Source of the DNA: an uncultured Collinsella sp.
Lineage (GTDB): Bacteria > Actinomycetota > Coriobacteriia > Coriobacteriales > Coriobacteriaceae
DNA length: 12,733 nucleotides
Assembly (NCBI GenBank): GCA_900545875.1
Contig: URAQ01000022.1
Location: 1-12,733 of the forward strand
Direction of reading: 5' to 3'
The position numbers and the translations under genes were made by a program. Under the pieces are notes generated by a model. That model searched no databases, was not told the origin of the DNA, and saw nothing but the letters and a program-made list of their open reading frames with translations. Shown one piece after another: positions 1-6,435 of this stretch (the first letter of the stretch is position 1; each line of letters begins with the position of its first letter).

Positions 1-88
1 GAATGTCGACACCGCCGATGATACATCGACGCCCCTCCACCAGACGGTGAACGTCGTAACCATGGCCAATGCGCAGGTTACTGAACAT
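1..88 (-). CDS. ispF: 2-C-methyl-D-erythritol 2,4-cyclodiphosphate synthase IspF (N-terminal part, cut by window edge)
   Basis: Only the first 29 codons lie in the window. They read as the IspF N-terminus, with RIGHGYDVHRLVEG near residues 6-19 and the following IIGGVDI strand. D12 and H14 of the DVH motif correspond to the family's divalent metal ligands. IspF cyclises CDP-methylerythritol 2-phosphate to methylerythritol cyclodiphosphate with loss of CMP, in the cytosolic non-mevalonate isoprenoid pathway. The ATG (88-86) lies inside the last codons of ispD: the genes overlap by 11 bp, so translational coupling is likely. The remaining roughly 130 residues, including the third metal ligand, are outside the window, so integrity cannot be judged. 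Identification is firm because the motif is highly characteristic and the ispD partner precedes it. Confidence 0.9.
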   Translation of the reverse strand, partial: MFSNLRIGHGYDVHRLVEGRRCIIGGVDI

Positions 89-806
89 GGGGAAGGTCCT
101 CTCCCTCGGCCATGCGGCCAAGCAGAATCGCGGTTACGGGACGCAGGTCTTCGGGCACGGTCACCTTAAGGTTGTCGCGCGGGCTCTGGACGCAGCGGAC
201 GCGCCCACCCATGCGCTCGACCAGCGAAGAATCATCGGTGCCGATAAAGCCCTCGGAAATCGCTTCGGCGTGAGCGCGCTTCATGGCGTCGACGCTAAAG
301 ATCTGCGGCGTCTGCGCGGCCCAGTACAGCTCACGCGGCGGCGTCTCGACAATATTGTCACCGTCAACGATCTTGAGCGTGTCGATCGCGGGCTGTCCGC
401 AGACGACACCGTCGAGCGAGCGGTCACCCACAAGCACGTCGATAGCATGGTCGATGGCCTCGGTCGTGATGAGCGGACGGGCGCCGTCGTGGATGGCGAC
501 GTATTCAAAGCCCGCCGGCACCGCATGCACGCCGGCACGGGTGGAATCCTGGCGGGTATCGCCGGCATCGGCAAAGCTGATGGGCGTGTCGTAGTCAAAC
601 GGGCTGATGGCTAGGCGGCGCATCTCGGCACGACGCTCGGCAGGACACACCACCACGATGTGTCCGACCTTTTCGCTACGGTCGAACGCGCGAATGGACC
701 AGCTCATGAGCGGACGACCCGCCACGTTGACGAGCTGCTTGCCGCCGGGGTTGCCAAAGCGCTGGCCGCTGCCACCGGCAACGACCACGGCGCATACGGG
801 CGCCAT
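78..806 (-). CDS. ispD: 2-C-methyl-D-erythritol 4-phosphate cytidylyltransferase IspD
   Basis: The protein has 242 aa, close to the usual length of the family. IspD transfers CMP from CTP to methylerythritol 4-phosphate, the third step of the non-mevalonate isoprenoid pathway. The nucleotide-binding loop AGGSGQRF (residues 10-17) carries R16, and K23 follows in GGKQ. These match the catalytic Arg/Lys pair of E. coli IspD (R20, K27). HDGARP (106-111), R158 before the TPQIF block (166-170), TDD (190-192) and DNLKVT (211-216, with K214) are all present, so the enzyme looks intact. The ATG overlaps the disA stop by one base (TAATG), and the 3' end overlaps ispF by 11 bp, so the three genes form one coupled operon. 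The main alternative, another sugar nucleotidyltransferase, is unlikely given HDGARP, TPQIF and the adjacent ispF. Confidence 0.95.
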   Translation of the reverse strand: MAPVCAVVVAGGSGQRFGNPGGKQLVNVAGRPLMSWSIRAFDRSEKVGHIVVVCPAERRAEMRRLAISPFDYDTPISFADAGDTRQDSTRAGVHAVPAGFEYVAIHDGARPLITTEAIDHAIDVLVGDRSLDGVVCGQPAIDTLKIVDGDNIVETPPRELYWAAQTPQIFSVDAMKRAHAEAISEGFIGTDDSSLVERMGGRVRCVQSPRDNLKVTVPEDLRPVTAILLGRMAEGEDLPHVQ

Positions 807-1873
807 TATGCGTTCCCCTGTTTGGTGCCCTTCATGCGGTACAGCGAGTCCGCAAGAATGGCAGGGTTGTTAACGCCAAAGTCACCCAGGCGCTCGGGGT
901 CCTCGCTGATGTCGTCCATGAGCTCCTGAAGCGAGCCGTACTCGTCGACGATCTTCTCGGCCACGCCGTCGCGCACGACGGACACGCGCGAAAGCGTGCG
1001 CAGGCCCAGCGGCGTCATGACGGAGTCCTCATCCAGATCGTCGTAGCCCAGAACAGCCGCAACGTGCTGCGGATCGGACAGGTCCTTAGGTGTCATGCGG
1101 GCGAGCTCGGCGCGGATCTTCTCGGCGTTAGCCTCGGAGGAATCGCTCGCGTAGTCACGGATCATCAGGTCGTACTCGGTATCCATACTGGAGCCGGCGA
1201 GCTGCTCGAGCTGCATCTGCACGAGCTTGCCCTGGTTGCCCAGCTTGACGATGCAATCCTTAAGCTCGGTCTTTGCCTGCTGCATGATCTCGAAACTCGA
1301 GAAGATGCCGGTGATGTCGGCGAGCGTAACGTAGTCGTCCAGCTCGAGGGCCGTCAGGCGCAGCAAGGAGCGATCGAGCGACTGGCGGGTGGTCTGGAGC
1401 GTGGCGACGAGCTGGTTGACCGAACTCATGATGGTGGTGACGGGCTGGATCTCGTAGCTCTTGCCGTGGACGTACACGTTGACGACGGCACGACGGGCCG
1501 AGACCGAGATCACGATGGCGTCGGTGAGCACCGACATGCGAGCGGCGGTACGGTGACGCATGCCCGTCTCGCTCGTGGCGAGCGAGGGATCGGGGTTAAG
1601 GTGGAAGTTGGCGCGCAAGATCTGGGTGAGGTCGTCGTCGATGACGATGGCGCCGTCCATCTTGGAGAGCTCGAACAGACGGTTCGAGGTGAACGAAATG
1701 TTGAGCGGGAAGCCGTCGTTACCGGCAGCGAGCACGTTTTCGGTGTCGCCGACGCAGATAAGGGCGCCCAGGTGACCGGCGATGATCATGTCGAGGGCGG
1801 TGCGGATCGGCTGGCCAGGTGCCGTCAGGCGGATAGCCTGTTCCATACGCTTTTGCAGCTCGTTCTTATCCAA
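806..1873 (-). CDS. disA: DNA integrity scanning diadenylate cyclase DisA (c-di-AMP synthase)
   Basis: The protein has 355 aa, the length expected for DisA. The enzyme condenses two ATP to cyclic di-AMP and, in the known family, scans DNA for branched structures as an octamer. The N-terminal DAC domain (about residues 10-145) carries DGA at 73-75 and RHRTA at 106-110, the two diagnostic catalytic motifs. A helical linker follows. The C-terminal helix-hairpin-helix DNA-binding domain lies around 285-345 (GLRTLSRVSVVRDGVAEKIV region). The start is a TTG at 1873-1871. It is chosen because GGGAG (1885-1881) stands 7 nt upstream and the nearby ATG at 1878-1876 is out of frame; a stop lies a few codons further up. 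disA is first in the disA-ispD-ispF operon. radA, its usual upstream neighbour, is absent, and the next gene upstream is divergent mntP. I could not identify its promoter with confidence. Confidence 0.95.
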   Translation of the reverse strand: MDKNELQKRMEQAIRLTAPGQPIRTALDMIIAGHLGALICVGDTENVLAAGNDGFPLNISFTSNRLFELSKMDGAIVIDDDLTQILRANFHLNPDPSLATSETGMRHRTAARMSVLTDAIVISVSARRAVVNVYVHGKSYEIQPVTTIMSSVNQLVATLQTTRQSLDRSLLRLTALELDDYVTLADITGIFSSFEIMQQAKTELKDCIVKLGNQGKLVQMQLEQLAGSSMDTEYDLMIRDYASDSSEANAEKIRAELARMTPKDLSDPQHVAAVLGYDDLDEDSVMTPLGLRTLSRVSVVRDGVAEKIVDEYGSLQELMDDISEDPERLGDFGVNNPAILADSLYRMKGTKQGNA

Positions 1874-2009
1874 GGCATCGCTCCCATCGTATACGCTCCA
1901 TAAACGTCAATAAGTTTCTCACGGTTTGCTCCCACGGCGCTCGCGAAATCCGATGCTTACAGAATGAGCGAACACAGCTGAGAGCCCCGTCCCAAATGAG
2001 CTGCTTATG

Positions 2010-2018
2010 TGGTAGCAT
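2010..2018 (+). promoter_or_regulatory. Possible extended -10 promoter of the mntP riboswitch transcript
   Basis: TGGTAGCAT fits an extended -10 element (TGn followed by TAGCAT). Transcription would start near 2025, just ahead of the riboswitch P1 strand at 2033, which is the right distance. No convincing -35 hexamer stands 17 bp upstream. The assignment rests on position and one weak hexamer. Confidence 0.3.
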
Positions 2019-2032
2019 CGGGTTTCACATAA

Positions 2033-2130
2033 ATGAGGGAGTAGTCGCGTGACCGGTTTCGCCTCCGGTAGCGCGGCAAGTCAACATACTGGCCGAAACG
2101 GTCTGGCTTGCCTTAATGAACGAGACTCGT
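2033..2130 (+). ncRNA. yybP-ykoY manganese riboswitch aptamer
   Basis: The leader of mntP has the conserved blocks of the yybP-ykoY (Mn2+-sensing) family in order. GGAGTAG lies at 2038-2044, GTCAACATACTGG at 2080-2092, and CGAGAC at 2121-2126. Helices can be drawn. P1 pairs ATGAG (2033-2037) with CTCGT (2126-2130). One arm pairs ACCGG (2052-2056) with CCGGT (2065-2069). The other arm pairs GGCAAG (2075-2080) with CTTGCC (2107-2112) and closes with GGCCG/CGGTC around an AAA loop. Members of this class bind Mn2+ between the two conserved internal loops and usually turn on manganese export genes; the gene downstream here is mntP. The 3' strand of P1 is also the 5' arm of the following terminator, so Mn2+ binding should favour read-through. 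That mechanism is inferred from pairing; the family assignment is firm. Confidence 0.92.
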
Positions 2131-2168
2131 GGTTGTGCGCGCAACGCGTACGCCACGGGTCTTTTTTT
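2124..2168 (+). terminator. Riboswitch-controlled intrinsic terminator (expression platform)
   Basis: GACTCGTGG (2124-2132) pairs with CCACGGGTC (2153-2161) through nine pairs including one G-T wobble, followed by seven T (2162-2168). The 5' arm contains the CTCGT strand needed for aptamer helix P1, so terminator and ligand-bound aptamer are mutually exclusive. The predicted behaviour is an ON switch in which low manganese gives termination. The loop is long (20 nt) and itself GC-rich. Confidence 0.85.
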
Positions 2169-2223
2169 GTTGCTCCCCCACTAGAGGTACATGCGGGTTC
2201 GCCCGCAGAAAGGGAGCCAAACC

Positions 2224-2802
2224 ATGGGACTCGCCGAGCTCGTATTGCTCGCTATCGGCCTTTCGATGGACGCCTTTGCCGTATCCATCTGCAAGGGCCT
2301 TGGCATGAAGAAGATCAACCTTAAGGTCGCCGTGGTGCTCAGCCTGTTCTTTGGTGGCTTCCAGGCCGGCATGCCCGTCATCGGTTGGGCACTCGGCAGC
2401 CAATTCTTAGGAATCATCGGCCCCATCGACCACTGGATCGCCTTTATCCTGTTGGCCTTTATCGGCGGCAAGATGCTGTGGGAAGCCTTTACGGAAGGCG
2501 AAGACGAAGGCGATGGCAAGGACGCCGAGAAAATCGACCTGGGCGAATACCTGATTCTCGCCATCGCAACTTCCATCGACGCCCTGGCCGTGGGCATCTC
2601 GTTTGCCGCGCTCTCAGTCGATATCGTGCCCGCCGTGTCGCTTATCGGTGTCACGACCTTCATCTTCTCCATCGCCGGCGTGGCGATCGGCCATACCTTC
2701 GGCGCACGCTACGAAAAGCCCGCCACCATCGTGGGAGGCATCGTGCTCATCCTCATCGGCCTCAAGATTCTGCTGGAGCACCTGGGGATTTTGGTGCTGT
2801 AA
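2224..2802 (+). CDS. mntP: Manganese efflux pump MntP
   Basis: The protein has 192 aa, close to the family norm of about 190. MntP exports Mn2+ across the cytoplasmic membrane and protects against manganese excess. The sequence shows six hydrophobic segments in two related halves. Each half carries the family motif with a membrane Asp: SMDAFAVS (14-21, D16) and SIDALAVG (117-124, D119). GGFQAGMP (44-51) is also typical. The halves are joined by a charged loop of about 25 residues (E91-E108 region) rich in Glu and Asp. The ATG at 2224 is preferred to the in-frame ATG at 2191: AAAGGGAG (2209-2216) stands 7 nt before it, and the hydrophobic N-terminus begins directly. Expression is under the manganese riboswitch just upstream, which independently supports the function. 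A hairpin terminator follows the stop by about 30 bp. Confidence 0.95.
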   Translation: MGLAELVLLAIGLSMDAFAVSICKGLGMKKINLKVAVVLSLFFGGFQAGMPVIGWALGSQFLGIIGPIDHWIAFILLAFIGGKMLWEAFTEGEDEGDGKDAEKIDLGEYLILAIATSIDALAVGISFAALSVDIVPAVSLIGVTTFIFSIAGVAIGHTFGARYEKPATIVGGIVLILIGLKILLEHLGILVL

Positions 2803-2830
2803 AACACTCTTCAAAACTAAACGGCAGCAC

Positions 2831-2864
2831 AAGGCCTCATGCAGAGTTTTGCATGAGGCCTTTT
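2831..2864 (+). terminator. Intrinsic terminator of mntP containing an operator-like dyad
   Basis: There is a perfect 13-bp stem: AAGGCCTCATGCA (2831-2843) pairs with TGCATGAGGCCTT (2850-2862). The loop is 6 nt, and the run TTTT (2861-2864) ends the structure. The inner part of the stem plus loop is the dyad ATGCA-N6-TGCAT, which is repeated twice more before hipB. Both orientations have T or A runs, so it may act in both directions. Confidence 0.82.
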
Positions 2865-2908
2865 CATGCAGACTTTTGCATGTCATACTACTATGCAAAA
2901 GTCTGCAC
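2839..2908 (+). promoter_or_regulatory. Three-site operator array and candidate promoter upstream of hipBA
   Basis: The 16-bp dyad ATGCA-N6-TGCAT occurs at 2839-2854 and 2866-2881, and as ATGCA-N6-TGCAC at 2893-2908. Start-to-start spacing is exactly 27 bp both times. Sites 1 and 2 are direct repeats (17 of 18 bases equal, 2838-2855 and 2865-2882). Sites 2 and 3 form a perfect 15-bp inverted repeat (2867-2881 with 2893-2907) around an 11-bp spacer. A candidate promoter, TTTTCA (2861-2866), 17 bp, CATACT (2884-2889), would place site 2 in the spacer and site 3 at the transcription start. HipB proteins are known to autorepress by binding several operators ahead of hipBA. Binding by this HipB is inferred. 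The promoter hexamers are only 4/6 matches. Confidence 0.65.
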
Positions 2909-2922
2909 GTTAGGATATTGCC

Positions 2923-3393
2923 ATGGATACTCTTCCCATCACAACACCGCGCCAAGCCGGAATCTACGTGCGCCAGGCGCGTGAGGCGCAGGGGATCACC
3001 CGTGTCGTCCTCGCTAAAAAGGCCGGCGTTTCTGAGCGCCTGCTCGCATCGCTCGAGCTAGGAGATGCCACCGGCATTCGACTCGACAAGCTGCTGGCGG
3101 TTTTCAATGCTCTTGGACTGGCGCTCGCTGCTCAAGGGGATATCGACGAAGCGAAAAACGAGCAACCAGTCGACGCCCCGCATGCCAATCCGCTGCCTCG
3201 CAGCATCCCCAGGCGACATCACACTCAACGCCCTCATCATCGCAACCGTCGCAGCACCACCATTCCGGCTCTTGCAGATGCCCCCTTTACATCCGCACTC
3301 TACGACAAAGCCTTCGCCGATTTCGCCATGTCTAACCTCGGAATCTCGATTGCAGCAAACGCATCCGACCAAACCAAACCCGAAGGGAAATAG
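2923..3393 (+). CDS. hipB: HipB-like antitoxin, helix-turn-helix repressor with long C-terminal tail
   Basis: The protein has 156 aa. Residues about 10-70 form an XRE/Cro-type helix-turn-helix domain: an AGIYVRQAREAQG helix, then TRVVLAKKAGVSERLLASLE, then RLDKLLAVFNALGL. This is the layout of HipB antitoxins, which bind HipA and repress the operon. The rest is unusual: E. coli HipB has 88 residues, whereas this one continues with a Pro/His/Arg-rich linker (about 85-115, with RRHH and RPHHRNRR). It ends in a more ordered tail containing YDKAFADFAMSNLGIS (about 127-142). The tail may be the HipA-contacting or protease-sensitive part; that is inference. ATG 2923 has AGGA (2912-2915) 7 nt upstream. 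The stop is followed after 3 nt by hipA, so the pair is one operon under the array of dyad operators upstream. I saw no need to invoke a frameshift. Confidence 0.87.
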   Translation: MDTLPITTPRQAGIYVRQAREAQGITRVVLAKKAGVSERLLASLELGDATGIRLDKLLAVFNALGLALAAQGDIDEAKNEQPVDAPHANPLPRSIPRRHHTQRPHHRNRRSTTIPALADAPFTSALYDKAFADFAMSNLGISIAANASDQTKPEGK

Positions 3394-3396
3394 CCA

Positions 3397-4701
3397 ATGG
3401 CCAGAACATCACTTCGGACTATTATTTGCGGCGTACCTGCGGGAACGCTCACGCAAGATGAGAACGGTCTTATCAGCTTTACCTACGATCGGGACTATGA
3501 CGGGCCAGCCCTATCGACAAACATACCCGTATCAAATCGCACATACGGACAACAGATCATGATTCCATACTTGTTTGGTCTTCTGCCCGACAGCGAGGAC
3601 CAACGGAAAGCGATTGCCGCCGAGTTCGACGCCAGGCCCAATAATCCCGTTGCGCTGCTCAGCCATATCGGACTCGACTGTCCGGGCGGAGTGCAGTTTT
3701 GCGCCGAAGAAGACGTCGACGCCGTCCTGCATCGCGCCGGCGAATACCGCCCTATAGACGACCACGAAATTGCCTTGCGCCTCAAGTCGATCAGGGATGA
3801 CCGCGAGGCATCGTGGATGGGCCTAGATGAAAGTTGGTCACTTGGGGGCAACCAGGGCAAGTTCGCACTCGCACTCATAGACGGCCGCTGGTGCGAATGC
3901 GTGGGTTCCTCGCCCACGACGCATATTTTCAAAAATGGCGTTATCGGTTTTAAGCTCGAGGCCCTTAATGAGTTTGTCTGCATGAAAAGCGCCCAGCGCG
4001 CGGGTATCGCAACGGCAAACGTTGAATATCGCTTATTTGAGGACGAGCCCGCTCTCATTGTTGAGCGCTATGACCGTGTGAAAGTCAAAGACGGAACAAT
4101 CATGCGTCTACACCAAGAAGATCTCTGTCAGGCCCTTGGAGTGATGCCCGCCCAAAAGTACACGGCAGATGGCGGCCCGACCGCACGTGATATTCAGGAA
4201 CTCCTCGTCAATACGAGCCACCATCAACTTAACCTGTATCTGTTTACGCAGATACTTTTCTTTAACGCCATCATCGGCGCACCGGACGCGCATGCGAAGA
4301 ACTATTCCCTGCTCCTTGGAAACAGCGGCACGGCCATGATGGCCCGGATGTACGATGTCGCGTCGGGCTTGGCATACGAACGCATGCGGCGAAAAGCACG
4401 CCTTGCCATGAGCGTTGGTGGAGAGAACCGCGTAGGGCGCATCGGACCCAACGCGATTCGCCGCTATCACGGCATGGGCGACCCCGCGCTGGAAGCGGCG
4501 CTCACCGATGCCGGGCTGACCGAGAAGTTTTGTTTTGCGACCATGATGGACCTCGCCTACGAAGTTCCCATTTGCATGGAAGAGGTCATGGACGGATACG
4601 CCGATCTGCCCGGCATGGCAGACTTGCGCGAGCACATGCTTGGCCCCGTCCGCGAAAACTGCCAGCGCACCCTCGACCTCATCAGGGCAGAAATGGACTA
4701 G
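3397..4701 (+). CDS. hipA: HipA-family serine/threonine kinase toxin
   Basis: The protein has 434 aa, near full HipA length (E. coli 440). In the family, HipA phosphorylates a translation target (glutamyl-tRNA synthetase in E. coli), halting growth until it is neutralised by HipB or by autophosphorylation. The N-terminal subdomain (about 1-110) precedes the kinase core. Key elements are present. SLGGNQGK (148-155) aligns with the phospho-loop, and S148 corresponds to the autophosphorylated Ser150. K179 in THIFKN aligns with the ATP-binding Lys. VERYDR (222-227) and RLHQEDLCQALG (237-248) follow. The catalytic loop DAHAKN spans 297-302 with D297, and YDVAS holds the metal-binding D320. No catalytic residue is missing, so it appears active. 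The start has GAAGGGA (3382-3388) 8 nt upstream. The gene is preceded by hipB and converges on pepD. Its actual target cannot be read from the sequence. Confidence 0.95.
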   Translation: MARTSLRTIICGVPAGTLTQDENGLISFTYDRDYDGPALSTNIPVSNRTYGQQIMIPYLFGLLPDSEDQRKAIAAEFDARPNNPVALLSHIGLDCPGGVQFCAEEDVDAVLHRAGEYRPIDDHEIALRLKSIRDDREASWMGLDESWSLGGNQGKFALALIDGRWCECVGSSPTTHIFKNGVIGFKLEALNEFVCMKSAQRAGIATANVEYRLFEDEPALIVERYDRVKVKDGTIMRLHQEDLCQALGVMPAQKYTADGGPTARDIQELLVNTSHHQLNLYLFTQILFFNAIIGAPDAHAKNYSLLLGNSGTAMMARMYDVASGLAYERMRRKARLAMSVGGENRVGRIGPNAIRRYHGMGDPALEAALTDAGLTEKFCFATMMDLAYEVPICMEEVMDGYADLPGMADLREHMLGPVRENCQRTLDLIRAEMD

Positions 4702-4724
4702 GTACCAGTCGATTTCCCATTTTT

Positions 4725-4774
4725 CAAACAAAAGAGAGGGGGCACCCGTCGCAAAAGACCGGGTGCCCCCTCTC
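4725..4774 (-). terminator. Intrinsic terminator of pepD, between convergent hipA and pepD
   Basis: There is a perfect 15-bp stem: GAGAGGGGGCACCCG (4734-4748) pairs with 4760-4774 around an 11-nt loop. Read on the minus strand, it is followed by TTTTGTTTG (4733-4725), a good U-tract, about 56 bp past the pepD stop. On the plus strand no T run follows, so it would stop hipBA transcripts less well, although the strong stem may still act in both directions. Confidence 0.85.
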
Positions 4775-4829
4775 GTAATGTCATATGCAATCCGCTAGCA
4801 CGTGGCTCAGACTGCTGCTAGCGCAGCCT

Positions 4830-6287
4830 TTACGCGGCGAGGCGCTTGAGGACGTCGATGAGCAGCTCGTAGAAGCGCTCGGCAGAAGCGAGCTCCATGC
4901 TCTCGTCCGGGGTGTGGACGTCGGAGAGCGTCGGGCCCACGGCGATGGCGTCAAGGCCGTGCAGGGCGTCGGCAAACAGACCGCACTCAAGGCCGGCGTG
5001 GATGGACTCGATGCGCAGCTCGGAACCAAAGAGCTCACGATAGCTCTCAACAAAGACGTCGCGGACCGGCGAATGCTCGGCATAGCTCCAGCCGGGATAC
5101 TCGAACTCAAACTTGGCGTCGAAGCCCAGGACATCGGCCAGCGTCTGCAGACGATCCTTGAACTCGTTCTGCAGCGAGGTGATCGAAGAGCGCGGGGACA
5201 GCATGATCTTGACCTCGTCGTCAGAAGTGGCAACCACACCGATGTTGGAGGAAACCTCGACGGAGCCGTCGGTAGCGACGTTGCGGCGAATCACGCCGTT
5301 AGGGGCAAGACGCAGGGCGCGGATGAGGGCAAGCGCGGACTTCTGGTCCATGGCCTCGACCTCGGCGTCGTCGGCAATCTCGACGGTGCAGGTAAAGCCG
5401 GGGTCGAAGACCTCGAGCTCGACGGTGACGTCGGCGATGTTGCCCTTCGCGATCTGGGCCGCGGCCTCGGCGGCAGCGTGGTCGGCATAGACCAGAACAG
5501 CCTTGCACTCACGGTTGATGGCGTTGTCCTTGGTGCCGCCGTTGAAGCTAACGATGGCGGGCTCGCCGGCAACCATCAGGCGGTCGATGATGCGGGCCAT
5601 GATGAGGTTGCCGTTGCCGCGCTCCAGGTGGATATCGCTGCCGGAGTGACCGCCCAGCAGGCCGGAGATGTCGAGCGTAAGGGTGCTACCGGTCTTGTGC
5701 TCGCGCACGATCGGGCAGGTGTAGGTAACGACAACGCCGCCGGCGCAGCTGACGGTGGCCACGCCCTCTTCCTCGGAGTCAAGGTTAATCATGGTGCGGG
5801 CGCTAATCTGGGACTTGTCGAGCGTCTCGGCGCCGACCAGGCCAGTCTCCTCGTCGGTGGTGAATACGCACTCGAGGGCGGGGTGAACGATCGAATCGTC
5901 ATCGAGAACAGTGAGCATCAGAGCGACGGCGATGCCGTTGTCGGCGCCCAGGGTGGTGCCGTTGGCGGTAAGGAAACCGTCCTTGACGACCAGGTCGATA
6001 CCGTCGGTCGTAAAGTCGTGCTCAACGGAACCAAGCTTGTCGCACACCATGTCGATATGGCCCTGCAGCATCACGGTCGGGGCATTCTCGGCACCGGCAG
6101 ATGCGGGCTTGCGAATGATGACGTTGTAGACCTCGTCCTGATACACGTCGAGGCCGCGCTCCTTGGCAAACGCAACCAGGAAATCGCTGATGCCCTTCTC
6201 GTTGCCAGACTCGCGGGGAATCGCGCTGACCTCCTCAAAGAAATGGAACAGCTGGGCGGGCTCGTAGCCGGTAATCTTGTAGTCCAT
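4830..6287 (-). CDS. pepD: Aminoacyl-histidine dipeptidase PepD (M20 family, beta-Ala-His dipeptidase)
   Basis: The protein has 485 aa, the same length as E. coli PepD. It is a zinc metallopeptidase hydrolysing Xaa-His and other dipeptides in the cytoplasm. Family landmarks run in order. LQGHIDMV gives H77 and D79. TTLGADNGIA gives D116. TTDEETG gives E146/E147 (catalytic base and ligand). INLDSEEEG gives D170. HAGLECGLF (H430) lies in the lid/dimer region, and DVHTPDE gives H458. The expected metal ligands H, D, E, D, H are all present, so the enzyme should be active. The start at 6287 is chosen over upstream in-frame codons because AAGGAGG (6298-6292) lies 4 nt before the ATG and the family N-terminus aligns there. 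It is monocistronic on the minus strand, with about 148 bp upstream and its own terminator downstream. A candidate promoter (TTTATG, 17 bp, TATACA on the minus strand near 6338-6366) is weak. Confidence 0.95.
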   Translation of the reverse strand: MDYKITGYEPAQLFHFFEEVSAIPRESGNEKGISDFLVAFAKERGLDVYQDEVYNVIIRKPASAGAENAPTVMLQGHIDMVCDKLGSVEHDFTTDGIDLVVKDGFLTANGTTLGADNGIAVALMLTVLDDDSIVHPALECVFTTDEETGLVGAETLDKSQISARTMINLDSEEEGVATVSCAGGVVVTYTCPIVREHKTGSTLTLDISGLLGGHSGSDIHLERGNGNLIMARIIDRLMVAGEPAIVSFNGGTKDNAINRECKAVLVYADHAAAEAAAQIAKGNIADVTVELEVFDPGFTCTVEIADDAEVEAMDQKSALALIRALRLAPNGVIRRNVATDGSVEVSSNIGVVATSDDEVKIMLSPRSSITSLQNEFKDRLQTLADVLGFDAKFEFEYPGWSYAEHSPVRDVFVESYRELFGSELRIESIHAGLECGLFADALHGLDAIAVGPTLSDVHTPDESMELASAERFYELLIDVLKRLAA

Positions 6288-6435
6288 GGTGCCTCCTTGG
6301 CGCAACTGGTTAGACAATAAGACGTGCGACTTGTATATTCCCAGACTTTGCGTGCATAAACCAGTCGAAAACGCCGAGCGCCCTCGCATCATCGGCTAAC
6401 GGCGAGGAAACGCCACTTTATCAAGATAAAGCAGG

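Noticed and set aside
2191..2223. Upstream ATG extending MntP by 11 residues
   Set aside because: The added residues are polar and unlike the family N-terminus; the ATG at 2224 has a well-placed AAAGGGAG and matches the usual length.
3150..3393. Possible frameshift in the hipB 3' half, given the odd basic linker
   Set aside because: The in-frame C-terminal segment looks ordered (AFADFAMSNLGIS) and ends 3 bp before hipA with proper spacing; the alternative frame shows no better domain.
4794..4822. Inverted repeat GCTAGCA ... TGCTAGC near the pepD stop
   Set aside because: Only 7 bp arms around a 15-bp spacer, with no U-tract; the strong hairpin at 4734-4774 explains termination.
4785..6320. 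Long open frame on the plus strand, antisense to pepD (511 codons)
   Set aside because: It is a shadow of pepD with the same compositional artefact and no domain; pepD has all its metal ligands and a strong ribosome site.
6376..6435. Terminator after the PIN toxin gene
   Set aside because: A short dyad CTTTATC-TT-GATAAAG and a weak GCCGA/TCGGC pair followed by GTTTTC are present, but neither makes a stable stem directly followed by a U-tract.
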